A stretch of DNA of 13,059 nt from Bacteroidota bacterium (GTDB taxonomy: Bacteria > Bacteroidota > Bacteroidia > Bacteroidales > VadinHA17), in contig JADFUQ010000540.1 in NCBI GenBank assembly GCA_015222065.1, positions 1-13,059 on the forward strand. The letters run 5' to 3'. Below the pieces are notes generated by a model, which ran no database searches, had not been told where the DNA came from, and saw only the letters and a program-made list of their open reading frames with translations. Position 1 is the first letter of the stretch. Each line of letters starts with the position of its first letter. Made by a program: the position numbers and the translations under genes. Positions 7,906-13,059 of the stretch are shown piece by piece.

Positions 7906-8093
7906 TGGAATAGTGGAATAATGGAATAGTGGAATAATGGAATAGTGAAATAATGGAAGAGTGAAGAAGTCGAAGAATTCGAAAGGTCTAAGGGTCGAAG
8001 AGTGGAAGAGGCGAAAGAGCAAGGGGGCGAGGGGGCGACAAAGAGAAGAGGCGAAAAGGAGAAGAGAAGAGAGCAAAGAAACATGTGTTTACC
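7882..8093 (+). repeat. Octamer array B and purine-rich tail, overlapping HD gene end
   Basis: TGGAATAG and TGGAATAA units run in perfect register from 7882 to 7945 (eight units). They then degenerate as TGAAATAA, TGGAAGAG, TGAAGAAG, TCGAAGAA, and later TCTAAGGG, TCGAAGAG, TGGAAGAG (to 8010). A GA-rich tail follows, with runs such as GAGGGGGCGA. The plus strand is nearly all purine over about 200 bases. The order of sub-blocks matches array A (6422-6527). The first three units are translated as the end of the HD protein. Confidence 0.85.
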
Positions 8094-8114
8094 CGTAACA
8101 CGAAACTCGTAACA
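8094..8114 (+). repeat. Short CGTAAC heptamer array
   Basis: Three 7-base units, CGTAACA, CGAAACT and CGTAACA, of the same family as 6529-6584. They occupy the same position relative to the octamer array as in locus A, so 7882-8114 is a second composite copy. Confidence 0.65.
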
Positions 8115-8142
8115 GCTTGATGTAAAGCAAAATGCGAATAAC

Positions 8143-8184
8143 CTAACTTTTAACTTATAACATTTAACTTATAACATTATAACA
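8143..8184 (+). repeat. TAACTT/TAACAT heptamer array abutting the lpxD start
   Basis: Units CTAACTT, TTAACTT, ATAACAT, TTAACTT and ATAACAT run in register (8143-8177), then ATAACA after a one-base slip. The 14-mer TTAACTTATAACAT is repeated exactly at 8150-8163 and 8164-8177. The array ends on the base before the lpxD ATG, so it makes up the whole ribosome-docking region, which has no purine box. Confidence 0.75.
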
Positions 8185-9225
8185 ATGGAATTTACAGCAA
8201 AAATTATCGCACAGTTTCTGAATGGAGTAATTGAAGGGAATCCTGATGTTTCAGTAAATAATGTTTCAGGAATTGAGAAAGGGAAAGAAGGCACAATAGC
8301 ATTTCTGGCTAATCCAAAATATGCTAAGTATTTGTATTTAACTAAAGCATCTATTGTGTTGATAAATAAAGATTTTAACGTTGAGAAAAAAGTGAATTGT
8401 ACATTAATAAGAGTCAAAGATGCTTACCAGTCACTTGCCTCATTGCTGGAATTGTACGAGCAACAGAAACCTGTAAAAAAGGGCATTCACGAAGTGGCAG
8501 TAATTGAGAAATCGGCAACTATAGGGAAGGATGTTTATATTGGGCCATTTGCCTATATTGGCGAAAATGCTGTTGTAAAAGATAACGCCAAAATATATCC
8601 GCATGTTTATATAGGTGATCAGGCTACCGTTGGGAATGGAACGGTTATTTATCCGGGAGTAAAGATATACTATGATTGTTGGATTGGAGCAAGATGCATA
8701 ATTCATGCCGGAACAATTATCGGATCTGATGGTTTTGGATTTGCTCCGAAATCCAGCAAGGATTATAAGAAAATTCCCCAGGTGGGTAATGTGATTCTGG
8801 AAGATGATGTTGAAATTGGTGCAAATTGTTCAATTGACAGGGCAACCATGGGTTCAACAATTATTAGAAAGGGTGTTAAGCTTGATAATTTAATACAAAT
8901 TGCCCATAATGTAGAGATTGGTGAAAACACCGTAATGGCTGCCCAAACAGGAATTTCAGGATCAACAAAACTGGGAAGTGAATGTATGCTTGGTGGACAG
9001 GTTGGACTTATAGGTCATATTTCTATTGCTGATGGTGTTAAGATTGCTGCACAATCAGGCCTGTCATCAACTATCAAGGAGACAGGAAAAATAGTCCAGG
9101 GTTCACCTGCCTTCGGTTTTACCGATTATCGAAAATCATATGTATATTTCAGAAAACTCCCGGCACTGAAAGCAGAAATTGATGCCCTGAAAAAAGAGAT
9201 TAATGAATTGAAAGAAAAAGAATAG
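8185..9225 (+). CDS. lpxD: UDP-3-O-(3-hydroxyacyl)glucosamine N-acyltransferase
   Basis: LpxD transfers the second 3-hydroxyacyl chain from acyl-ACP to the 2-amino group of the deacetylated UDP-glucosamine intermediate, in the cytoplasm. The 346-residue length is typical. The N-terminal uridine-binding domain spans about 1-100. The left-handed beta-helix of hexapeptide repeats runs from about 104 to 305 and contains GSDGFGFAP (180-188) and NCSIDRA (214-220). The catalytic His241 is in the IAHN motif (239-242). A charged C-terminal helix (about 325-346) binds acyl carrier protein in known homologues. It precedes lpxC-fabZ and lpxA. The ATG at 8185 matches the family N-terminus; no Shine-Dalgarno site is present. 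A large hairpin begins on the base after the stop. Confidence 0.95.
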   Translation: MEFTAKIIAQFLNGVIEGNPDVSVNNVSGIEKGKEGTIAFLANPKYAKYLYLTKASIVLINKDFNVEKKVNCTLIRVKDAYQSLASLLELYEQQKPVKKGIHEVAVIEKSATIGKDVYIGPFAYIGENAVVKDNAKIYPHVYIGDQATVGNGTVIYPGVKIYYDCWIGARCIIHAGTIIGSDGFGFAPKSSKDYKKIPQVGNVILEDDVEIGANCSIDRATMGSTIIRKGVKLDNLIQIAHNVEIGENTVMAAQTGISGSTKLGSECMLGGQVGLIGHISIADGVKIAAQSGLSSTIKETGKIVQGSPAFGFTDYRKSYVYFRKLPALKAEIDALKKEINELKEKE

Positions 9226-9304
9226 TTGGCAAAAGGCAATTGGCAGTTGGCAATGATGTTGACAGTAGAGTACTATTTGCCAACTGCTCTTTGCCAATTG
9301 CCAA
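9226..9304 (+). repeat. Inverted TTGGCAA heptamer arms forming a large hairpin
   Basis: The left arm 9226-9253 is four heptamers (TTGGCAA, AAGGCAA, TTGGCAG, TTGGCAA). The right arm 9277-9304 is their inverted counterpart; its complement reads TTGGCAA, TTGGCAA, AGAGCAG, TTGGCAA. The 28-base arms pair at 23 positions around a 23-base loop. The structure starts directly after the lpxD stop. It could end or stabilise the lpxD transcript, but there is no T-tract after it. The remaining gap to 9456 contains no gene or clear promoter that I can see. Confidence 0.8.
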
Positions 9305-9456
9305 CTAAACACTTAAGACAAATTAAGATTGACACAACACTAACTAAACTTTTACGAATATCCCTCAACCTCAGCCTTAGCCTTTAATACAAAAATTTTT
9401 AAATCATTTTTATTATATTGCGCATCATTAATGAGGTAAATAACTTTTACTTTTAT

Positions 9457-10857
9457 ATGAGTGAAAAACAAAGAACACTAAAAAAACCAGTAACCCTCAA
9501 GGGTAAAGGCCTTCATTCGGGAGTAGATGTTTCTGTGACTTTTAAACCGGCTCCTGAAAACCATGGATATAAATTTTGTCGCTGTGACCTGCCAGATAAG
9601 CCAATTATAAGGGCAATGCCTGAAAATGTTGTAGATACATCAAGAGGCACAACACTTCAGGAGAATGGCCATAAAATAGCGACAATTGAACATGTACTTG
9701 CAGCTTTTCATGGAAAACAGGTGGATAATGCTCTGATTGAAATTAATGGTCCCGAGGCGCCGATCATGGGGGGAAGTTCTCATATGTTTGTTGAAGCGAT
9801 AGAAAAAGCTGGAATTGTTGAACAGGATGCCGAAAGGGATTACTTTGTTGTTAAAGAAAAAATAGTTTACTCAAACGAGGAAAATGGAGTGGATATGATA
9901 GTTTATCCTGACGACCATTTGAGTGTCAATGTCTTGATAGACTATAATTCAAAAGTTCTTGGTAATCAGTATGCGATTCTTGACAAAATTTCTGATTTTG
10001 AAAAAGAAATATCTATGTGCAGAACCTTTGTGTTTTTTCATGAGCTGGAAGGTCTTGCAAAAAGGGGTCTGATAAAAGGTGGTGATCTTGACAATGCAAT
10101 TGTTATTCTTGACAGGAAAGTGAAGCAATCGGAAATTGACAGAATTGCTGATCTGTTCAATAAACCTCATATCAAAGCTAATTCTGAAGGGATATTGAAT
10201 AATATTGATATTCATTTCAGTAATGAACCTGCCCGACACAAATTGCTGGATATCATTGGCGATCTGGCTTTGGTCGGGATGCCGATTAAAGGACGAATAG
10301 TAGCCACACGTCCGGGTCATTTTGCCAATACCGAACTGGCAAAACGTATTAAACAGGAGATAAAAAAAGAAACTTCAAAAGAATCTATTCCCGTCTATGA
10401 CCCCAATCAGCCTCCTTTAATGGATGTTAAAGAGATCCGTTCAAGGCTGCCACATCGTTACCCGTTCCTGATGGTTGACAAGATTATCTATATGGATGAT
10501 CATTCTGTAGTGGGCGTTAAGAATTTAACATTCAATGAAACTTTTTTCCAGGGACATTTTCCTGATGAACCAATTATGCCAGGGGTGTTGCAAGTTGAGG
10601 CTATGGCCCAGGTTGGGGGAATACTGGTGCTTAACTCTGTTCCCGATCCGGAAAATTATTCTACCTACTTCCTGAAAATTGATAAGGTCAAATTCAAACG
10701 AATGGTTGTTCCCGGCGATACCCTGATTCTAAAACTCGAATTACAAGACCCCATCCGGCGTGGTATTGCAACCATGTATGGAAGAGCTTATGTAGGTGAT
10801 AAACTTGTTGCTGAAGGTGAGCTTATGGCACAGGTAATAAAAACAAAAGAGAAATGA
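9457..10857 (+). CDS. lpxC/fabZ: Bifunctional LpxC deacetylase / FabZ dehydratase
   Basis: A fusion of two enzymes typical of Bacteroidota. The LpxC half (about 1-300) is the zinc deacetylase that commits UDP-acyl-GlcNAc to lipid A. It shows KGKGLHSG (15-22), IEH with general base Glu78 and zinc ligand His79, and RHKLLDIIGDL (260-270) with zinc ligands His261 and Asp265. The FabZ half (about 325-466) is the 3-hydroxyacyl-ACP dehydratase, with LPHRYPFL (331-338, catalytic His333), GHFPDEP (366-372) and PGVLQVEAMAQ (375-385, catalytic Glu381). Both active sites look intact. I chose ATG 9457, giving 466 residues, because its M-S-E-K-Q-R-T-L-K context matches known N-termini and puts the zinc His at 79, as in E. 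coli. An in-frame TTG at 9418 would add 13 residues. The stop overlaps the lpxA ATG (ATGA), so the two are translationally coupled. Confidence 0.97.
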   Translation: MSEKQRTLKKPVTLKGKGLHSGVDVSVTFKPAPENHGYKFCRCDLPDKPIIRAMPENVVDTSRGTTLQENGHKIATIEHVLAAFHGKQVDNALIEINGPEAPIMGGSSHMFVEAIEKAGIVEQDAERDYFVVKEKIVYSNEENGVDMIVYPDDHLSVNVLIDYNSKVLGNQYAILDKISDFEKEISMCRTFVFFHELEGLAKRGLIKGGDLDNAIVILDRKVKQSEIDRIADLFNKPHIKANSEGILNNIDIHFSNEPARHKLLDIIGDLALVGMPIKGRIVATRPGHFANTELAKRIKQEIKKETSKESIPVYDPNQPPLMDVKEIRSRLPHRYPFLMVDKIIYMDDHSVVGVKNLTFNETFFQGHFPDEPIMPGVLQVEAMAQVGGILVLNSVPDPENYSTYFLKIDKVKFKRMVVPGDTLILKLELQDPIRRGIATMYGRAYVGDKLVAEGELMAQVIKTKEK

Positions 10858-11630
10858 GATCAGAATCACCATATATCCATCCTGATGCCCGTATAGGGAA
10901 AAATGTTGTAATCGAACCTTTTTCATATATCGCTGGCGATGTGAAAATAGGCGATAGTACATGGATTGGTCCGAATGTTACTATAATGAGTGGTGCCAGG
11001 ATTGGCAGGAAATGCCGGATATTCCCCGGTGCCGTAATTTCAGCTATTCCCCAGGATTTAAAGTATACTGGAGAAGAAAGTACAGCCGAGATTGGTGACA
11101 ATACTACTATCAGGGAATGTGTAACAGTGAACCGAGGCACAAAAGTTGCTTATAAAACTGTAGTAGGGAACAATACCTTGTTAATGGCTTATGTACATAT
11201 AGCACATGATTGTGTTGTGGGTAATAATTGTATCCTGGTAAACAGTGTCGGACTTGCCGGTGAGGTGATAATAGACGACTGGGCCATACTGGGAGGAGCT
11301 ACTGTCGTACACCAGTATGTCAATATAGGCGGACATGTGATGATAGGAGGGGGATCGAAAGTAAGAAAAGATGTTCCGCCATATGTCAGGGTTGATCGTG
11401 ATCCTTTAACATACCTCGGTATAAATTCTATTGGTCTTACCCGCAGAAATTTCAGTAAGGAAAAAATAGAGGAGATACATAATATTTATAGATGGATTTA
11501 TCAGAAGGGGTTAAATTATTCCCAGGCAATGGAGAAAATTGAAAATGAGATGCCGGCAACCCCGGAGCTGGATTATATACTTTCCTTTATAAAAAAATCT
11601 GAAAGAGGGATAATAGGGGGGGAACGATAG
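10854..11630 (+). CDS. lpxA: UDP-N-acetylglucosamine acyltransferase
   Basis: LpxA catalyses the first step of lipid A synthesis, moving a 3-hydroxyacyl chain from ACP to the 3-OH of UDP-GlcNAc. The 258-residue protein is close to the 262 of E. coli. Left-handed beta-helix hexapeptide repeats span about 5-180, and a C-terminal helical domain about 185-255. The HIAHD motif (115-119) carries the catalytic His118. NTTIRECVTVNRGT (83-96) and GINSIGLTRRNF (189-200) are conserved family segments. The ATG overlaps the lpxC-fabZ TGA by four bases. An A/G-rich run (AAAAGAG) upstream may aid initiation, but coupling is more likely. The 25-base gap to thiL, which converges on it, shows no clear terminator. 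Confidence 0.96.
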   Translation: MRSESPYIHPDARIGKNVVIEPFSYIAGDVKIGDSTWIGPNVTIMSGARIGRKCRIFPGAVISAIPQDLKYTGEESTAEIGDNTTIRECVTVNRGTKVAYKTVVGNNTLLMAYVHIAHDCVVGNNCILVNSVGLAGEVIIDDWAILGGATVVHQYVNIGGHVMIGGGSKVRKDVPPYVRVDRDPLTYLGINSIGLTRRNFSKEKIEEIHNIYRWIYQKGLNYSQAMEKIENEMPATPELDYILSFIKKSERGIIGGER

Positions 11631-11649
11631 AAGAGTTGAAGAGTGGAAC
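11626..11649 (+). repeat. Possible remnant of GA-rich octamer array
   Basis: GATAGAAG, AGTTGAAG and AGTGGAAC resemble the degenerate units of arrays A and B (for example TAGAAGAG and TGGAAGAG). The stretch spans the lpxA stop. It is short enough to be chance. Confidence 0.3.
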
Positions 11650-11655
11650 ACCGTA

Positions 11656-12699
11656 TCACTTATCCTGCAATCCGTTCCAGCCTTGTGCTTTGATCTTAAC
11701 CGGAATTCCATCCGGGGTGATAAGGTTACATCCCTGGCTCTTTTCAGTAATGTGGCCAATTGGATGAAAAAAGGGTGTTTCTTTAATTTTTTCAAAATCA
11801 TCCAGCGATACAGTGAAAAGTAATTCGTAATCTTCGCCTCCGTTAAGAGCTGCTGTTATAGGATCAAGCTGAAATTCTTCTGCAAGTTTTTCAGTTTCTT
11901 TATCAACAGGTATTTTCTCGTGGTAGATCCTACAGCCCAAATCTGAACTTTTGCAAATATGAAGGATCTCAGAAGAGAGTCCGTCTGAAATATCAATCAT
12001 TGATGTAGGTCTTACTTTTTCTTCTTTTAGTTTTTTAATTACATCAGCCCTGGGTTCGGGTTTTAACTGCCGTCGCAGAACATATTCGTAACTACCAAGA
12101 TCGGGCTTGGAACCGGGAACTTCCGCGAAAATCTTTTTTTCTCTTTCAAGCAGTTGCAGACCTAAGTAGGCAGCACCAAGATCGCCGGTAACACATATAA
12201 TATCATTTATCCCGGCAGAATCTCTGAAAACAATATCTTTTTCAGATGCATGTCCTATGGCTGTGATGCTGATAGTAAGGCCGGTAAGTGAAGATGAAGT
12301 GTCGCCTCCAACAAGGTCAACACCGTAGTTGTCGCAGGCTAAATATATCCCCTCATATATAAGATCAATATCTTCAACAGCAAATTTGCCGGAGATTCCT
12401 AACGAAATAATCATTTGGGTAGGGTCGGCATTCATTGCATATATGTCGGAAAAGTTAATAACTGCTGCCTTATATCCAAGATGCTTCAGAGGTGTGTAAA
12501 TTAGGTTAAAATGAATTCCCTCAAGCAGGATGTCTGTAGTGACAACTGTCTGATCTTTACCATGATCAATTACGGCAGCATCATCTCCTATACCTTTTTT
12601 TGTGCTTTTATTCCTTATCCGGACTTTTTCGGTCAGGTGATCTATCAAACCGAATTCTCCCAATGCTGATATTGGCGTTCTTTTTTCTTTATCTGTCAT
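11656..12699 (-). CDS. thiL: Thiamine-monophosphate kinase
   Basis: ThiL phosphorylates thiamine monophosphate to thiamine diphosphate with ATP, the last step of cofactor synthesis. The 347-residue protein has the PurM/ThiL (AIR synthase-related) fold. GEFGLIDHL is at 14-22, GIGDDAAVID (36-45) carries metal-binding Asp pairs, and VTTDILLEGIHF (53-64), LVGGDTSSS (129-137), ISDGLSSE (237-244) and GGEDYELLF (287-295) follow. All key motifs are intact. It is transcribed alone, convergent with lpxA and divergent from sufB, with no other thiamine genes nearby. A consensus promoter lies at 12843-12875, giving a leader of about 140 bases that includes a copy of the dispersed element. No TPP riboswitch is visible in that leader. 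Confidence 0.95.
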   Translation of the reverse strand: MTDKEKRTPISALGEFGLIDHLTEKVRIRNKSTKKGIGDDAAVIDHGKDQTVVTTDILLEGIHFNLIYTPLKHLGYKAAVINFSDIYAMNADPTQMIISLGISGKFAVEDIDLIYEGIYLACDNYGVDLVGGDTSSSLTGLTISITAIGHASEKDIVFRDSAGINDIICVTGDLGAAYLGLQLLEREKKIFAEVPGSKPDLGSYEYVLRRQLKPEPRADVIKKLKEEKVRPTSMIDISDGLSSEILHICKSSDLGCRIYHEKIPVDKETEKLAEEFQLDPITAALNGGEDYELLFTVSLDDFEKIKETPFFHPIGHITEKSQGCNLITPDGIPVKIKAQGWNGLQDK

Positions 12700-12731
12700 G
12701 ATATATTGTGGATTTTTCTATTAACAATTTT

Positions 12732-12812
12732 GCAACTATTCAGTGCCTAAAATGTCTATATTTCTGGGCTAATCTCACTATGCTTTGCGTTTTTGCTGAT
12801 CGACTGCTGACT
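12732..12812 (-). repeat. Dispersed composite element, copy 3 (inverted)
   Basis: Read on the minus strand, heptamers AGTCAGC (12812-12806) and AGTCGAT (12805-12799) are followed by an A-rich stretch, GAGATTAGCC (12776-12767), a spacer, and GGCACTGAATAGTTGC (12747-12732). This is the same order of blocks as copy 2 (1565-1658). The segment around GAGATTAGCC matches copy 2 at 16 of 18 bases. It lies inside the predicted thiL leader and ends 32 bases before the thiL ATG. Copy 1 is similarly placed, 13 bases before its gene. Confidence 0.65.
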
Positions 12813-12842
12813 GCATCTTTTGAAATCATCCCCCTTGTGCGT

Positions 12843-12875
12843 CAAAGTTAGAAGATTTTTGTATTAATTTGCAAA
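12843..12875 (-). promoter_or_regulatory. Bacteroidota-type promoter of thiL
   Basis: The minus strand reads TTTG (12875-12872), a 21-base spacer and TAACTTTG (12850-12843). This is a full match to the TTTG/TAnnTTTG consensus. Transcription should start near 12837 and run into the repeat copy and then thiL. Confidence 0.6.
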
Positions 12876-12982
12876 GCTATATTATTAAGTGAATTACTAT
12901 ATTTGCGTTTATTTAGAGTTGTTTTATATAAGACAAAATAGTTGCGAATGTGAATGTCTTAAATTATTGAAAGACAGAAAAT

Positions 12983-13059
12983 ATGAAGAAGGAGCAAGAC
13001 AAAATATTAAGCGAAGTTACAGGAAGTGATTATAAATACGGCTTTTATACTGATATAGA
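12983..13059 (+). CDS. sufB: SufB, N-terminal fragment (cut by window end)
   Basis: Twenty-five codons are visible, starting at ATG 12983. The peptide contains LSEVTGSDYKYGFYTDI (9-25), which I recognise as the conserved N-terminus of SufB in Bacteroidota. SufB is the scaffold subunit of the SufBCD Fe-S assembly complex. The rest lies beyond the window, so the catalytic part cannot be checked. It diverges from thiL across a 283-base region. A TATATTTG sequence at 12898-12905 resembles a -7 box but lacks a partner at the right distance. Confidence 0.75.
   Translation, partial: MKKEQDKILSEVTGSDYKYGFYTDI

Noticed and set aside
7864..8084. Minus-strand reading frames across array B encoding periodic Phe/His/Tyr/Ser/Pro peptides
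   Set aside because: The periodicity comes from translating an 8-base DNA repeat (8-residue peptide period in every open frame); there is no start context and no domain. The similar frame at 6394-6585 is rejected for the same reason.
9330..9358. Sigma-70-like promoter upstream of lpxC-fabZ (TTGACA, 17 bases, TTACGA)
   Set aside because: The -10 match is poor and Bacteroidota primary sigma factors use TTTG/TAnnTTTG rather than this consensus.
9418..9456. TTG start adding 13 residues to LpxC-FabZ
   Set aside because: The extension is not conserved, and the ATG at 9457 matches family N-termini and active-site numbering.
11631..11655. Bidirectional terminator between lpxA and thiL
   Set aside because: The 25-base gap contains no convincing stem-loop or T-tract.
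12700..12840. TPP riboswitch in the thiL leader
   Set aside because: The conserved CUGAGA and following THI-box segments are absent; only an unrelated TGAGATTA stretch is present, and it belongs to the dispersed repeat.
12898..12905. TATATTTG as the sufB promoter -7 box
   Set aside because: It matches TAnnTTTG, but the nearest upstream TTTG is 26 bases away, outside the usual 19-21.

Overview
The window comes from a member of the Bacteroidota, probably a Bacteroidales/Marinilabiliales-type lineage. The evidence is a fused lpxC-fabZ gene (a hallmark of this phylum), the HD-phosphohydrolase/lpxD/lpxC-fabZ/lpxA gene order, a short NusA of about 410 residues, Bacteroidota-type promoters (TTTG, 19-21 bases, TAnnTTTG), few Shine-Dalgarno sites and a low-GC sequence. 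Almost all coding DNA is housekeeping; I found no convincing new defence or metabolic system. The unusual material is between the genes, in several families of short-period repeats.

Layout. Positions 38-1558 (+) encode a polytopic membrane protein resembling GT-C glycosyltransferases. On the minus strand from 6331 down to 1676 lies the translation/transcription operon rimP-nusA-infB. It has a consensus promoter at 6301-6331 and a terminator-like hairpin in the leader at 6247-6270. Positions 6637-11630 (+) hold an HD-domain (SAMHD1/YdhJ-like) phosphohydrolase followed by the lipid A genes lpxD, lpxC-fabZ and lpxA; the last two overlap by 4 bases. thiL (11656-12699, minus) converges on lpxA and has its own consensus promoter at 12843-12875. 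The first 25 codons of sufB start divergently at 12983 and run off the end.

How the genes work together. LpxA adds the first acyl chain to UDP-GlcNAc, the LpxC part deacetylates the product, LpxD adds the second acyl chain, and the FabZ part makes the unsaturated intermediates of fatty-acid elongation on the same acyl-ACP pool. RimP matures the 30S subunit, NusA controls RNA polymerase pausing and termination, and IF2 delivers initiator tRNA. ThiL makes thiamine diphosphate, and SufB belongs to the Fe-S scaffold.

Intergenic repeats. (1) A composite element made of AGTC-type heptamers, GAGATTAGCC and a CACTGAATAGTT core occurs at 1565-1658 and, inverted, at 12732-12812; a truncated copy sits at 1-24. 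(2) Two composite arrays (TGGAATAR octamers, then degenerate purine-rich octamers, then CGTAACY heptamers) flank the HD gene at 6422-6584 and 7882-8114; the second supplies the end of the HD reading frame. (3) TAACTT-type heptamers at 8143-8184 abut the lpxD start codon. (4) TTGGCAA heptamers in inverted arms form a large hairpin directly after lpxD (9226-9304). The recurrence of 7-8 bp periods in sequences that are otherwise unrelated is the main observation worth following up.
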